Positions 1-6,513 of a stretch of DNA of 13,204 nt are shown here, piece after piece. Made by a program: the position numbers and the translations under genes. The notes below the pieces were generated by a model that saw nothing but the letters and a program-made list of their open reading frames with translations, ran no database searches and had not been told where the DNA came from. Position 1 is the stretch's first letter. Each line of letters begins with the position of its first letter. The DNA lies in the NCBI GenBank assembly GCA_964600025.1, contig CAZRHJ010000048.1, positions 1-13,204 on the forward strand. Reading direction: 5' to 3'. Source of the stretch: JADFUS01 sp964600025. GTDB lineage: Bacteria > Bacteroidota > Bacteroidia > Bacteroidales > Rikenellaceae.

Positions 1-37
1 TATATTACAGTGTTTTAATTTATGAGGGGCTTGGAAA

Positions 38-57
38 AATGATTTTTAAAATTTTTA
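38..57 (+). repeat. AT-rich 20-nt segment repeated inverted at right end
   Basis: These 20 bases are the exact reverse complement of 13163-13182. The sequence is low-complexity AT, so the match alone is weak. However, its right-hand partner directly continues a second exact match to the flank of the repeat copy at 1816-1950, which suggests that both belong to a longer repeat family. The full repeat begins 8 bases further right, at 66. Confidence 0.4.
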
Positions 58-65
58 TCTTTATA

Positions 66-207
66 AAATCTTACAAGCTCCCAATAAACTCGGATCTCTT
101 AGGCTATTTTGCTGATGGTCATAACGTAGCGTACTGGCGTACGTGAGTTATGAGCATCGGTGAAATAGACAAGATAGGCGAGTTTCGTTTTTAGCGGACA
201 ATACTAT
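66..207 (+). repeat. Interspersed repeat, copy A (about 142 bp)
   Basis: This noncoding element is shared with 5315-5452 (same orientation) and 1816-1950 (inverted). All copies share an outer end reading ACAAG...AATAAACTCGG, a central GC-richer core GTAGCGTACTGGCGTACGTG, the segment ATAGACAAGATAG, and an inner end GACAATACT. In this copy the core can fold: CATAAC at 120-125 pairs with GTTATG at 147-152, and ACGTA at 124-128 can pair with TACGT at 140-144, leaving a short bulge. It has no open reading frame, no transposase and no obvious target duplication. It resembles a MITE- or REP-like element whose mobilising enzyme is elsewhere. The multi-copy nature is directly visible; the mobility is inferred. 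Confidence 0.88.
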
Positions 208-450
208 ATTTTTTCTTTTGACAAAGATAAAGCAATTAAACAAGCCAAATAAAATAAATAGGCGGACAACTAACATAGCAGTTCAACAACACAACAACTT
301 AACAATAAACATCTTAGTTTAAATTCATATATTTTACAGACGGACATTTTTTTATTTCTATGCGATAATATCTCCTCGACCCTCACAAATTTCTTATAAA
401 CTCATACCTCTTGATTTTCTTGCACAAATAAAAAAAGCAAATATAAAGCA

Positions 451-493
451 GAACATCTACGAAATAGACAAGATAGCAAGTTTCGTTTTTAGC
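451..493 (+). repeat. Truncated interspersed repeat, copy D
   Basis: This is a partial copy in the same orientation as the copy at 66-207. It keeps the last third of the element (GAACATC, then GAAATAGACAAGATAG, then GTTTCGTTTTTAGC) and lacks the outer end and the core. The terminal GGACAATACT is also missing. GAAA and TTTC within it can still pair as a small hairpin. It may be a decayed element or a sign that the right third can move or persist as a separate unit. Confidence 0.75.
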
Positions 494-511
494 ATATAGG
501 CAAATAATTAA

Positions 512-543
512 TTTGTTTTTTAATTAAATAATTACTTACTTTG
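512..543 (+). promoter_or_regulatory. Bacteroidetes-type promoter of the ATPase gene
   Basis: A TTTG box at 512-515 lies 20 nt before TTACTTTG at 536-543. The second box differs from the TAnnTTTG consensus at one position. The promoter ahead of ffh has the same two boxes (TTTG, N19, TTACTTTG), which supports the call. Transcription would start near 550, inside the palindrome that follows, leaving a leader of about 45 nt. Confidence 0.6.
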
Positions 544-545
544 TA

Positions 546-576
546 TTGCGTATTTTACGCAACGCATTTTACGCAA
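546..576. promoter_or_regulatory. Operator-like palindrome with repeated TACGCAA half-sites
   Basis: TTGCGTA at 546-552 and TACGCAA at 556-562 form a perfect 7-bp inverted repeat with a 3-nt spacer. A third half-site follows at 570-576, so ATTTTACGCAA occurs twice with a 14-bp period (552-562 and 566-576). The site begins 3 bases after the -7 box and would cover the transcription start, which is a typical place for a repressor. The protein that would bind is unknown; autoregulation is possible but nothing in the ATPase shows it. Confidence 0.5.
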
Positions 577-595
577 TAACTAAAATATCAAAAAT

Positions 596-1723
596 ATGAA
601 ACTAAATAATCCTTTTATTATATCTGGCTACGTAAATCCAAAATATTTCTGCAACCGTATCAAAGAAACAAAACAAATAACAGATGCTTTGTACAATGGC
701 AGAAACATTACACTTGTAGCACCACGTCGTATGGGAAAAACAGGACTTATAAAAAATATATTTTATAGGCTAAAAGAACAAAATAAAGATATCATAACGA
801 TATACATAGATATTTATGCGACACGCTCATTAGAAAATTTCATTCAATTATTAGCTAACTCTGTACTTGGAACGTTAGACACCTCCTCACAGACAATAAT
901 TGGTAGAGTTACAAAATTCATAAAAAGTTGCAGACCTGTATTTTCTTTTGATGAACAAACAAACTATCCAAAAATTTCGATTGACATTGTAAAAGGCAAA
1001 GAGGAAAGCACTCTAAAAGAAATTTTTGAATATATAGGCTCAACAGACAAAAGATGCTATATTGCAATAGACGAATTTCAACAAATTGCAGAATATCCAG
1101 AACAAGGAATTGAGGCACTACTACGCTCATATATTCAATTTATTCCAAACGTTAATTTTATTTTTTCGGGTAGCAAACAACACGTGATGCAAGAAATGTT
1201 TTTGTCTGCTAAACGTCCATTCTACCAAAGTACTCAAACAATCTCTATACACACAATAGATATTGATTCATATTACACATTTGCAAGTGAGTTTTTTAGA
1301 GAAAAAAATATTGAACTTAGTATAGAAAGTTTCAAATACTTATATGAGAAATTTGATGGTTACACTTGGTACATACAATCACTGTTAAATAGACTATACA
1401 GCTATAATGAAAACATTATTTGTAACAAAATAGTTGATAGAGCAATAAATGAGATTATAGAAGAATTTTCGTACAACTATGCACACTTACTTTCTGCATA
1501 TACCGACAACAACATTGCACTATTAAAAGCTATTGCAAAAGAAGGTTCTATTAAAGAGATTAATTCCTCAGAATTTATCGCCAAACACAATTTAAAGGCA
1601 ACAAGTAGCGTAAACACATCTTTAAATAAGCTATTAAAAGAAGAATTGCTTTACAAAGACTTGAATAATTATATTGTTTACGATAGATTTATGGATATAT
1701 GGCTAAGAGAGCAGTTATTTTAG
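596..1723 (+). CDS. AAA/STAND-like ATP-binding protein (archaeal-ATPase type)
   Basis: A 375-residue predicted ATPase of the type annotated as 'ATP-binding protein' (ATPase_2/PF01637-like), often present in several copies in Bacteroidetes. The N-terminus has the usual phrase in which a conserved Asn-Arg (N20-R21) precedes the P-loop. Walker A is APRRMGKT (residues 42-49, K48) and Walker B is YIAIDEF (155-161, D159-E160). A sensor-1-like Ser follows in FIFSGS (188-193). Residues from about 305 to 372 look like a winged helix ending in the family's typical VYDRFMDIWLRE. No nuclease, transposase or membrane segment is present. Arginine codons are mostly AGA (9 of 16), unlike the CGT-rich operon at 5456-7722, consistent with low expression or foreign origin. 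It stands alone between inverted repeat copies. Molecular role and target are unknown; a signalling, defence or regulatory function would be speculation. Confidence 0.88.
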   Translation: MKLNNPFIISGYVNPKYFCNRIKETKQITDALYNGRNITLVAPRRMGKTGLIKNIFYRLKEQNKDIITIYIDIYATRSLENFIQLLANSVLGTLDTSSQTIIGRVTKFIKSCRPVFSFDEQTNYPKISIDIVKGKEESTLKEIFEYIGSTDKRCYIAIDEFQQIAEYPEQGIEALLRSYIQFIPNVNFIFSGSKQHVMQEMFLSAKRPFYQSTQTISIHTIDIDSYYTFASEFFREKNIELSIESFKYLYEKFDGYTWYIQSLLNRLYSYNENIICNKIVDRAINEIIEEFSYNYAHLLSAYTDNNIALLKAIAKEGSIKEINSSEFIAKHNLKATSSVNTSLNKLLKEELLYKDLNNYIVYDRFMDIWLREQLF

Positions 1724-1815
1724 ACAATAGACTAAATTATTGCCCGATAAAATAAAAAACGCTCTGCAAATTCCACAAAAATATTCGACACACTACAATT
1801 AATTAAATCAAAATT

Positions 1816-1950
1816 AGTATTGTCCGCTAAAAACGAAACTCGCCTATCTTGTCTATTTAGCCGATGCTCTGCTTCACGTACGCCAGTACGCTACGTTATA
1901 TATGCAAAATAGCCTAAGATATCCGAGTTTATTGAGAACTTGTAAAATTT
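1816..1950 (-). repeat. Interspersed repeat, copy B (inverted)
   Basis: This is the reverse complement of the elements at 66-207 and 5315-5452, about 135 bp, with the GACAATACT end facing the ATPase gene. The arm equivalent to GAGTTATGAGC is changed to GAAGCAGAGC, which destroys the outer stem of the core hairpin seen in the other copies. The part reading GCATATATAACG on the minus strand matches the copy at 5315-5452 better than the copy at 66-207. Its outer flank (1944-1965) is a 22-nt exact inverted match to 13151-13172, so the true element may extend to about 1965. Confidence 0.85.
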
Positions 1951-2013
1951 TTACCAGACAGCAATAAATCCAAATAAACAAACAAGATTAAATGGCTTTC
2001 AAAATATTTTTAT

Positions 2014-2041
2014 TATATTTGTAGTCTATACACTATACTAC
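2014..2041 (+). promoter_or_regulatory. pdxA promoter -7 box with imperfect palindrome
   Basis: TATATTTG at 2014-2021 matches TAnnTTTG exactly. No good TTTG box lies 19-20 nt upstream (the bases are close to AATG), so the -33 part is weak. Overlapping the box end, 2021-2041 is an imperfect palindrome with arms GTAGT and ACTAC. The octamer TTGTAGTC recurs at 2019-2026 and 2049-2056. These could be operator sites, but no regulator is indicated. The predicted leader is about 40 nt. Confidence 0.5.
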
Positions 2042-2069
2042 ATATATATTGTAGTCAAAAATCAAAAAA

Positions 2070-3173
2070 ATGAATAGAAAAAAAATAAAAGTAGGCATTA
2101 CTCACGGAGATATTAATGGTATTGGCTATGAGCTAATTATCAGAACGTTGGCAGATAGCAGAATTAGAGAAATGTTTATCCCAGTGGTTTATGGTAGTAG
2201 CAAAATTGCTGGTATCTACAAAAAAAACATTGAAGAGGCAAACAATTTAACTTTTAATGTCATTTCGTCTGCAAAAGACGCCGTAATTGGCAAAGCAAAC
2301 TTGATAAACGTAATAGGCGACGATACTAAATTAGACATTGGCACTTCTACTCACGATGCTGGAATGGCTGCCATTGCTTCGCTTAAAGAGGCTATTGCAG
2401 ACCTAAAATCTGGTGCTATTGACGCAGTAGTTACTGCCCCTTTCAATAAATCTAACGTTCAGAGCGAGGAATTTCATTTTCCGGGACACACAGAATTATT
2501 TTCAGATGCGTTTGCAAGTGGCACAACAATGATGCTTATGATTTCTGAAAATCTAAAAATAGGCATAGTAAGTAACCACGAGCCAATCGACCACCTAAAC
2601 AAAGTACTTACAAAAGACTTAGTGCTTAACAAAATCAAACTTCTTCACGAAACATTAGTCAAAGACTTTGCAAACACTAATCCAAAAATTGGCGTACTTA
2701 GCCTAAATCCTCACGCTGGGGACAACGGACTAATAGGAACAGAGGAAATAGACGTTATCAACCCTGCAATAGAAGAGGCAAAAGCTATGGGCATCAATGC
2801 TTTTGGCTCATACAGTGCAGATGGTTATTTTGCAAGTGGACTTTATCGCAAAATGGACGCAACACTTGCAATGTATCACGACCAAGGTATGATACCTTTC
2901 AAACTGCTTTCGATGGGCGAAGGTGTTAATTTCACTGCTGGACTTTCAACTATCCGTACAAGTCCTGCTCACGGAGTTGCATACGATATTGCTGGCAAAA
3001 ACATTGCCAATATCAACTCTATGCTACAAGCGTTCTACAACTTAATTGATATATATCACAACAGAGAAAGATTTTATAGCATTAGCGAAAATCCTCTGCC
3101 ATATTATTCAAAAGATACTTGGGGCAAAGACACCTCTGCATCAGATATAGCAAACCACAATCAAGAGGCATAA
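2070..3173 (+). CDS. pdxA: 4-hydroxythreonine-4-phosphate dehydrogenase PdxA
   Basis: This enzyme oxidises 4-phosphohydroxy-L-threonine with NAD(P)+; after decarboxylation the product feeds PdxJ in the DXP-dependent pyridoxal 5'-phosphate pathway. The 367-residue protein is slightly longer than the usual 330 or so. Diagnostic features are GITHGDINGIGYE (9-21), APFNKS followed by FPGHTE (123-142), LNPHAG (212-217), MYHDQGM (268-274) and GLSTIRTSPAHG (291-302). The three metal-ligand histidines of the family correspond to H170, H215 and H270, a constant offset of four from the E. coli positions 166, 211 and 266 as I recall them. The last 20 or so residues look like a family-external tail. The ATG at 2070 directly precedes the conserved N-terminus. 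The next gene begins 5 bp after the stop, so the two are probably co-transcribed. Confidence 0.96.
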   Translation: MNRKKIKVGITHGDINGIGYELIIRTLADSRIREMFIPVVYGSSKIAGIYKKNIEEANNLTFNVISSAKDAVIGKANLINVIGDDTKLDIGTSTHDAGMAAIASLKEAIADLKSGAIDAVVTAPFNKSNVQSEEFHFPGHTELFSDAFASGTTMMLMISENLKIGIVSNHEPIDHLNKVLTKDLVLNKIKLLHETLVKDFANTNPKIGVLSLNPHAGDNGLIGTEEIDVINPAIEEAKAMGINAFGSYSADGYFASGLYRKMDATLAMYHDQGMIPFKLLSMGEGVNFTAGLSTIRTSPAHGVAYDIAGKNIANINSMLQAFYNLIDIYHNRERFYSISENPLPYYSKDTWGKDTSASDIANHNQEA

Positions 3174-3178
3174 TACAA

Positions 3179-4126
3179 ATGCAAGAAACGGTTTTCCCGT
3201 GGGGAGATAACAGAAGATATAACAGTTACTCAAATTATTTCAAACAGAAGTTTGGAGAAAGAGTTCAAAAAGTAACCATAAATGCTGGTTTTTCGTGTCC
3301 TAATAGGGACGGAAAAATCAGTACTGGTGGTTGTACTTTTTGTAATAATTCTGCATTCAACCCATCTTATTGCAAGCCCGAAAAATCAATCACCCAGCAA
3401 ATAAAAGAAGGTGTTGAATTTCACGCAAACCGCTACCGCAAAGCCTCACAATTTCTGGCATATTTTCAGGCATTCACAAATACTTACAAACCATTGACGG
3501 AGCTTAAACAAATCTATGACGAGGCTCTTTCTTGCCCAGAAGTAATGGGAATAGTCGTTGGCACTCGCCCAGACTGTGTAGATGAACAAATACTTGATTA
3601 TTTTGCCGAACTTTCGCAATCAAAATATGTGATTTTGGAATATGGAGTTGAGTCTTGCTACAACTCTACTCTACTCGACATCAACCGAGGACATAATTTT
3701 GAAACCTCACGTTGGGCTATCGAACAAACTGCTCAAAGAGGAATAAACGTTGGAGCTCACTTTATTCTTGGACTTCCAAACGAAACAAAACAAATGATGA
3801 TAGACCAAACAGATATCATCAACTCTTTGCCTATAAACACTGTAAAATTCCATCAATTACAGATTTTTAAGGATACAACAATGGCACAGCAATACGCCGA
3901 AAATCCCGAAAAATTCAAATTCTTTGAACGTGAGGAATATATAAATTTCTTTATAGAAATACTTGTTCGCCTTAGACAAGATATTGTAATTGAGCGTTTT
4001 GCAGGCGAAGCTCCTCCACGCTTCCACGCTGGACCAGCTTGGGGACTAACTCGAAACGACGAGTTAATCGTAATGCTCGAAAAACGTCTTAAAGAGCTTG
4101 ATTTATGGCAAGGCTGTAAATTATAA
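3179..4126 (+). CDS. TIGR01212 (YhcC-like) radical SAM protein
   Basis: A 315-residue radical S-adenosylmethionine protein of the TIGR01212/YhcC type, related in its SAM domain to Elp3. The 4Fe-4S-binding cysteines are C40, C52 and C55 in SCPNRDGKISTGGCTFC, a CX11CX2C pattern typical of this family rather than the common CX3CX2C. Other family features are VVGTRPDC, LEYGVES and FILGLPNET, and the C-terminal RFAGEAPP phrase. I chose the ATG at 3179: the same frame is open further upstream to 3119, but that part overlaps the end of pdxA in another frame and resembles nothing. Members are often annotated as hypothetical or putative oxidoreductases and the substrate is not established to my knowledge. 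The 5-bp gap to pdxA suggests translational coupling; a role linked to vitamin B6 is only an inference from position. Confidence 0.9.
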   Translation: MQETVFPWGDNRRYNSYSNYFKQKFGERVQKVTINAGFSCPNRDGKISTGGCTFCNNSAFNPSYCKPEKSITQQIKEGVEFHANRYRKASQFLAYFQAFTNTYKPLTELKQIYDEALSCPEVMGIVVGTRPDCVDEQILDYFAELSQSKYVILEYGVESCYNSTLLDINRGHNFETSRWAIEQTAQRGINVGAHFILGLPNETKQMMIDQTDIINSLPINTVKFHQLQIFKDTTMAQQYAENPEKFKFFEREEYINFFIEILVRLRQDIVIERFAGEAPPRFHAGPAWGLTRNDELIVMLEKRLKELDLWQGCKL

Positions 4127-4132
4127 TCAACA

Positions 4133-4163
4133 TTTCATATTAGCCATTTTTTGTTTATCTTTG
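4133..4163 (+). promoter_or_regulatory. Promoter of the exported protein gene
   Basis: TATCTTTG at 4156-4163 is an exact TAnnTTTG box. TTTC at 4133-4136, 19 nt upstream, is a three-of-four match to the TTTG -33 element. It gives a leader of about 30 nt before the ATG at 4203 and separates this gene from the pdxA unit. Confidence 0.6.
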
Positions 4164-4202
4164 TAGAGTTTTTTAAACACGATTAATTAAACAAAAAATA
4201 AT

Positions 4203-5246
4203 ATGACAAAATTCTACAAAATTTTTCTATTGGCAATCATAGCTATGGGAGTGAATTTTGCTGCAAATGCACAACTTCGCTACAAAGCAGATTACCGTAT
4301 GCTTATTGATAATTTGGAGGGTTCACAACCTTATGTAGCAACACGAACTGTTGCAGGTATGAGCCTTACACCTCTTGTTGGTGTTCAGTTTGGTAATCAC
4401 TCGTTTATGGCAGGAGCTCACCTCCTTGCAGAATTTGGCACTAAAATGGACTTAGACAAAGCAGAAATTAGAGCCTACTACGAATTTAAAAACAAGAATT
4501 TCAAAGCTCTTGCAGGTATTTTCTCTACCTACGAAACTGAGCCATATTCATTGGCAAATTTCTGTACAGCTACAAGATTTTTGAACGACGCTATTCACGG
4601 TGCCTATGGTAAATACAAAACAGACAAAGGTTTTATTGAGGGCTGGATAGACTGGTACAAATCTGACAGAGCAAACGAAGTAGATAGATTTTTGGTAATG
4701 TTCCAAGGCGAAAGATGGTGGAAAGGCGTAAGACTAAAAGGATTTTTGTCGTACAACCACCTTGCAGACAAACCAGCATTCGAAACATTCACAGTATTCG
4801 ACCACTTTCAATACGAACTAAATTTGGGATACGATTTTGCTCGCCACCAAAAAACATTTAGTGCATTAAGACTTACAGCAGGAGCTATTGGTGATGCAGA
4901 CCAAGCCCGTAATGATGCAAAAAAAGGATTGGAGTTTAGTCTTGGTTTCCAAACCGAACAACTTATTCAATGGAAAGGTTTTGCTCTTCACAATACTTTC
5001 TACGTGGGTCAGCCACAAAGCCACTACTACCAACAATACAAATTTGTATATCCCGGACTTCCTTTCTACCAAGACGAATGGATGGATATGTTGATAGCAA
5101 AATACACTTACAACTACAAATGGTTACAAGTAAGTGCTTGTTTGGCATTTTTCTTCACACCCGAAACAGTTGCAAACCAACAAATACTACAAGTTACTTT
5201 CAAATTAGACGATGTAGTAAAATTCAAAAAAAGGGATAAAAGATAA
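4203..5246 (+). CDS. Exported, probably outer-membrane protein of unknown function
   Basis: I do not recognise the family. The 347-residue protein begins with a clear signal peptide: Lys-containing start, hydrophobic stretch (about 7-20), and an ANA cleavage site before Q24. The mature part is rich in aromatic residues and in alternating polar/apolar stretches of beta type, for example around 52-78 (LTPLVGVQFG, then FMAGAHLLAEFG), 200-230 and 300-335. This fits an outer-membrane beta-barrel or a related surface/periplasmic beta protein. Trp-rich segments lie around 145-175 (GWIDWY, RWWKG). The chain ends in a basic tail (KKRDKR) rather than the terminal Phe seen in many barrels. No cysteine pair, lipobox or enzymatic motif stands out. 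It has its own promoter and a strong terminator and so appears to be a single-gene unit. Confidence 0.8.
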   Translation: MTKFYKIFLLAIIAMGVNFAANAQLRYKADYRMLIDNLEGSQPYVATRTVAGMSLTPLVGVQFGNHSFMAGAHLLAEFGTKMDLDKAEIRAYYEFKNKNFKALAGIFSTYETEPYSLANFCTATRFLNDAIHGAYGKYKTDKGFIEGWIDWYKSDRANEVDRFLVMFQGERWWKGVRLKGFLSYNHLADKPAFETFTVFDHFQYELNLGYDFARHQKTFSALRLTAGAIGDADQARNDAKKGLEFSLGFQTEQLIQWKGFALHNTFYVGQPQSHYYQQYKFVYPGLPFYQDEWMDMLIAKYTYNYKWLQVSACLAFFFTPETVANQQILQVTFKLDDVVKFKKRDKR

Positions 5247-5264
5247 ATATCAAAAAATAAAAAA

Positions 5265-5305
5265 TTAAGGCTTTGAAAAATCAATTTTTCAAAGCCTTAA
5301 TTTTT
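5265..5305. terminator. Strong bidirectional intrinsic terminator
   Basis: Arms at 5265-5280 (TTAAGGCTTTGAAAAA) and 5285-5300 are perfectly complementary over 16 bp with a 4-nt TCAA loop. Five Ts follow on the plus strand, and a run of As precedes the hairpin so that the minus strand also ends in a U-tract. It can therefore end both the rightward gene at 4203-5246 and the leftward operon that starts near 7722, after passing through the repeat copy at 5315-5452. Confidence 0.9.
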
Positions 5306-5314
5306 ATATTTCCG

Positions 5315-5452
5315 AAATCTTACAAGCTCCCAATAAACTCGGATCTCTTAGGCTATTTTGCATATATAACGTAGCGTACTGGCGTACGTGAGTTATGAGC
5401 ATCGGCGAAATAGACAAGATAGCCGAGTTTCGTTGTTAGCAGACAATACTAT
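5315..5452 (+). repeat. Interspersed repeat, copy C (about 138 bp)
   Basis: Nearly identical to the copy at 66-207 over most of its length, in the same orientation. The main differences are GCATATATAACG instead of the longer GCTGATGGTCATAACG, and a few substitutions in the right third (AGCCGAG, CGTTGTTAGCAGAC). The core hairpin arms are kept. It ends 3 bases before the stop codon of the GGGtGRT gene, so it forms the entire 3' untranslated region up to the terminator and would be transcribed in antisense orientation as part of that mRNA. Confidence 0.88.
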
Positions 5453-5455
5453 TAA

Positions 5456-6451
5456 TTATTTTGCTTGTTCAACTGCCACAGCAACTGCAACAGTAGCACC
5501 AACCATTGGGTTGTTACCCATTCCCAAGAATCCCATCATTTCAACGTGAGCAGGAACAGAAGAAGAACCAGCAAACTGAGCATCACCGTGCATACGACCC
5601 ATTGTGTCTGTCATACCGTAAGAAGCAGGACCAGCAGCCATATTGTCTGGGTGAAGTGTACGACCAGTACCGCCACCACTTGCAACAGAGAAATATTTGT
5701 GTCCGTTTTCCATACATTCTTTTTTGTAAGTACCAGCTACTGGGTGTTGGAAACGTGTTGGGTTTGTTGAGTTACCAGTGATAGAAACATCTACACCTTC
5801 GCTACGCATAATAGCAACACCTTCACGAACATCGTCAGCACCGTAACATTTTACTTTTGAACGAAGACCATCTGAATATGCAACTTCTTTAACTACTGTT
5901 AATTCACCTGAATAATAATCAAATTGAGTTTGAACATAAGTAAAACCATTGATACGAGAGATAATTTGAGCAGCATCTTTACCCAAACCATTAAGAATAA
6001 CTTTCAAAGGCTCTTTACGAACTTTGTTAGCCATCTCAGCAATTTTGATAGCACCTTCGGCAGCAGCAAAAGACTCGTGTCCTGCAAGGAACGCAAAACA
6101 TTTAGTCTCGTCACGCAACAAACGAGCAGCAAGGTTACCGTGTCCGATACCTACGTTTCTGTCGTCAGCAACGCTACCAGCGATACAGAATGCTTGAAGA
6201 CCTACACCGATTTTCTCAGCAGCCTCAGCAGCATTTTTTGCTCCGTCTTTGATTGCAATAGCTGCACCTACTACGTAAGCCCATTTTGCATTCTCAAAAC
6301 AGATTGGTTGAGTTTCCTCACACATTTTATAAGGGTCGATACCTTTTGCGTCGCAAATTGCTTTTGCTTCGTCTATATCTTTAATACCGTGTTGGTTAAG
6401 TACCGCATTGATATTGTTTATACGGCGGTCATAACTTTCAAATAAAGCCAT
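5456..6451 (-). CDS. GGGtGRT-family protein (uncharacterised)
   Basis: A 331-residue cytoplasmic protein of the family named after its GGGtGRT motif (Pfam PF14057 as I recall). The motif is present as GGGTGRT at residues 259-265, after FSVAS and before a Gly/Met-rich conserved C-terminus (GMTDTMGRMHGD, GFLGMGNNP). Seven cysteines are spread along the chain (C33, C44, C51, C89, C118, C202, C246), and an earlier conserved segment contains GIGHGNLAARLL (101-112). No signal peptide or membrane helix is seen. The biochemical function is, to my knowledge, undefined. It is the last gene of a leftward unit after an Fe-S scaffold-like gene (62-bp gap), which suggests a metal-cluster or redox role by association only. 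Eleven of 13 arginines use CGT, against 4 of 16 in the ATPase gene, consistent with strong expression. Confidence 0.92.
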   Translation of the reverse strand: MALFESYDRRINNINAVLNQHGIKDIDEAKAICDAKGIDPYKMCEETQPICFENAKWAYVVGAAIAIKDGAKNAAEAAEKIGVGLQAFCIAGSVADDRNVGIGHGNLAARLLRDETKCFAFLAGHESFAAAEGAIKIAEMANKVRKEPLKVILNGLGKDAAQIISRINGFTYVQTQFDYYSGELTVVKEVAYSDGLRSKVKCYGADDVREGVAIMRSEGVDVSITGNSTNPTRFQHPVAGTYKKECMENGHKYFSVASGGGTGRTLHPDNMAAGPASYGMTDTMGRMHGDAQFAGSSSVPAHVEMMGFLGMGNNPMVGATVAVAVAVEQAK

Positions 6452-6513
6452 AATCTTTAATTTTTTATTATTGATACCACAAGAAAGCCTTGCAGTAATT
6501 CAAATCGTTAATA

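Larger units (their letters stand above)
1..595. other. Gene-free left region with repeats and promoter
   Basis: No convincing coding region is seen on either strand. The stretch holds an AT-rich 20-nt segment (38-57) that recurs inverted at 13163-13182, a full interspersed repeat (66-207), a truncated copy (451-493), and the promoter and operator-like palindrome of the downstream ATPase gene (512-576). A minus-strand -7-like box, TATCTTTG read from 229 to 222, points leftward into the repeat. Its nearest TTTG is only 16 nt away, so I treat it as doubtful. Confidence 0.7.
1724..2069. other. Intergenic region with inverted repeat and pdxA promoter
   Basis: No coding region is seen here. The stretch contains an inverted copy of the interspersed repeat (1816-1950), a short flank (1944-1965) that recurs at 13151-13172, and the pdxA promoter region (2014-2041). 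I found no convincing intrinsic terminator after the ATPase gene; hairpins within the repeat might contribute. Confidence 0.65.

Noticed and set aside
222..229. Minus-strand TATCTTTG promoter reading left into the repeat
   Set aside because: The -7 box is exact, but the TTTG partner is at a poor spacing of 16 nt and no gene start lies to the left within the window.
66..493. CRISPR-like array from repeated GAAATAGACAAGATAG units
   Set aside because: Copies are about 270 bp or more apart, irregular in spacing and orientation, and part of a 140-bp element. No cas gene is present.
66..1950. Complete insertion sequence or composite transposon
   Set aside because: There is no transposase, integrase or evident target-site duplication. 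I therefore call only the repeats and leave mobility as a hypothesis.
3119..3178. Upstream extension of the radical SAM protein by 20 residues
   Set aside because: It would overlap the pdxA 3' end in another frame, and the added residues do not look like the family N-terminus. The ATG at 3179 is properly placed after the pdxA stop.
5924..6445. Open frame of 173 codons on the plus strand opposite the GGGtGRT gene
   Set aside because: Its translation is a low-complexity Ser/Thr/Phe-rich shadow of the minus-strand gene and resembles no protein. The minus strand encodes a clear family with its motif, which explains the stretch.
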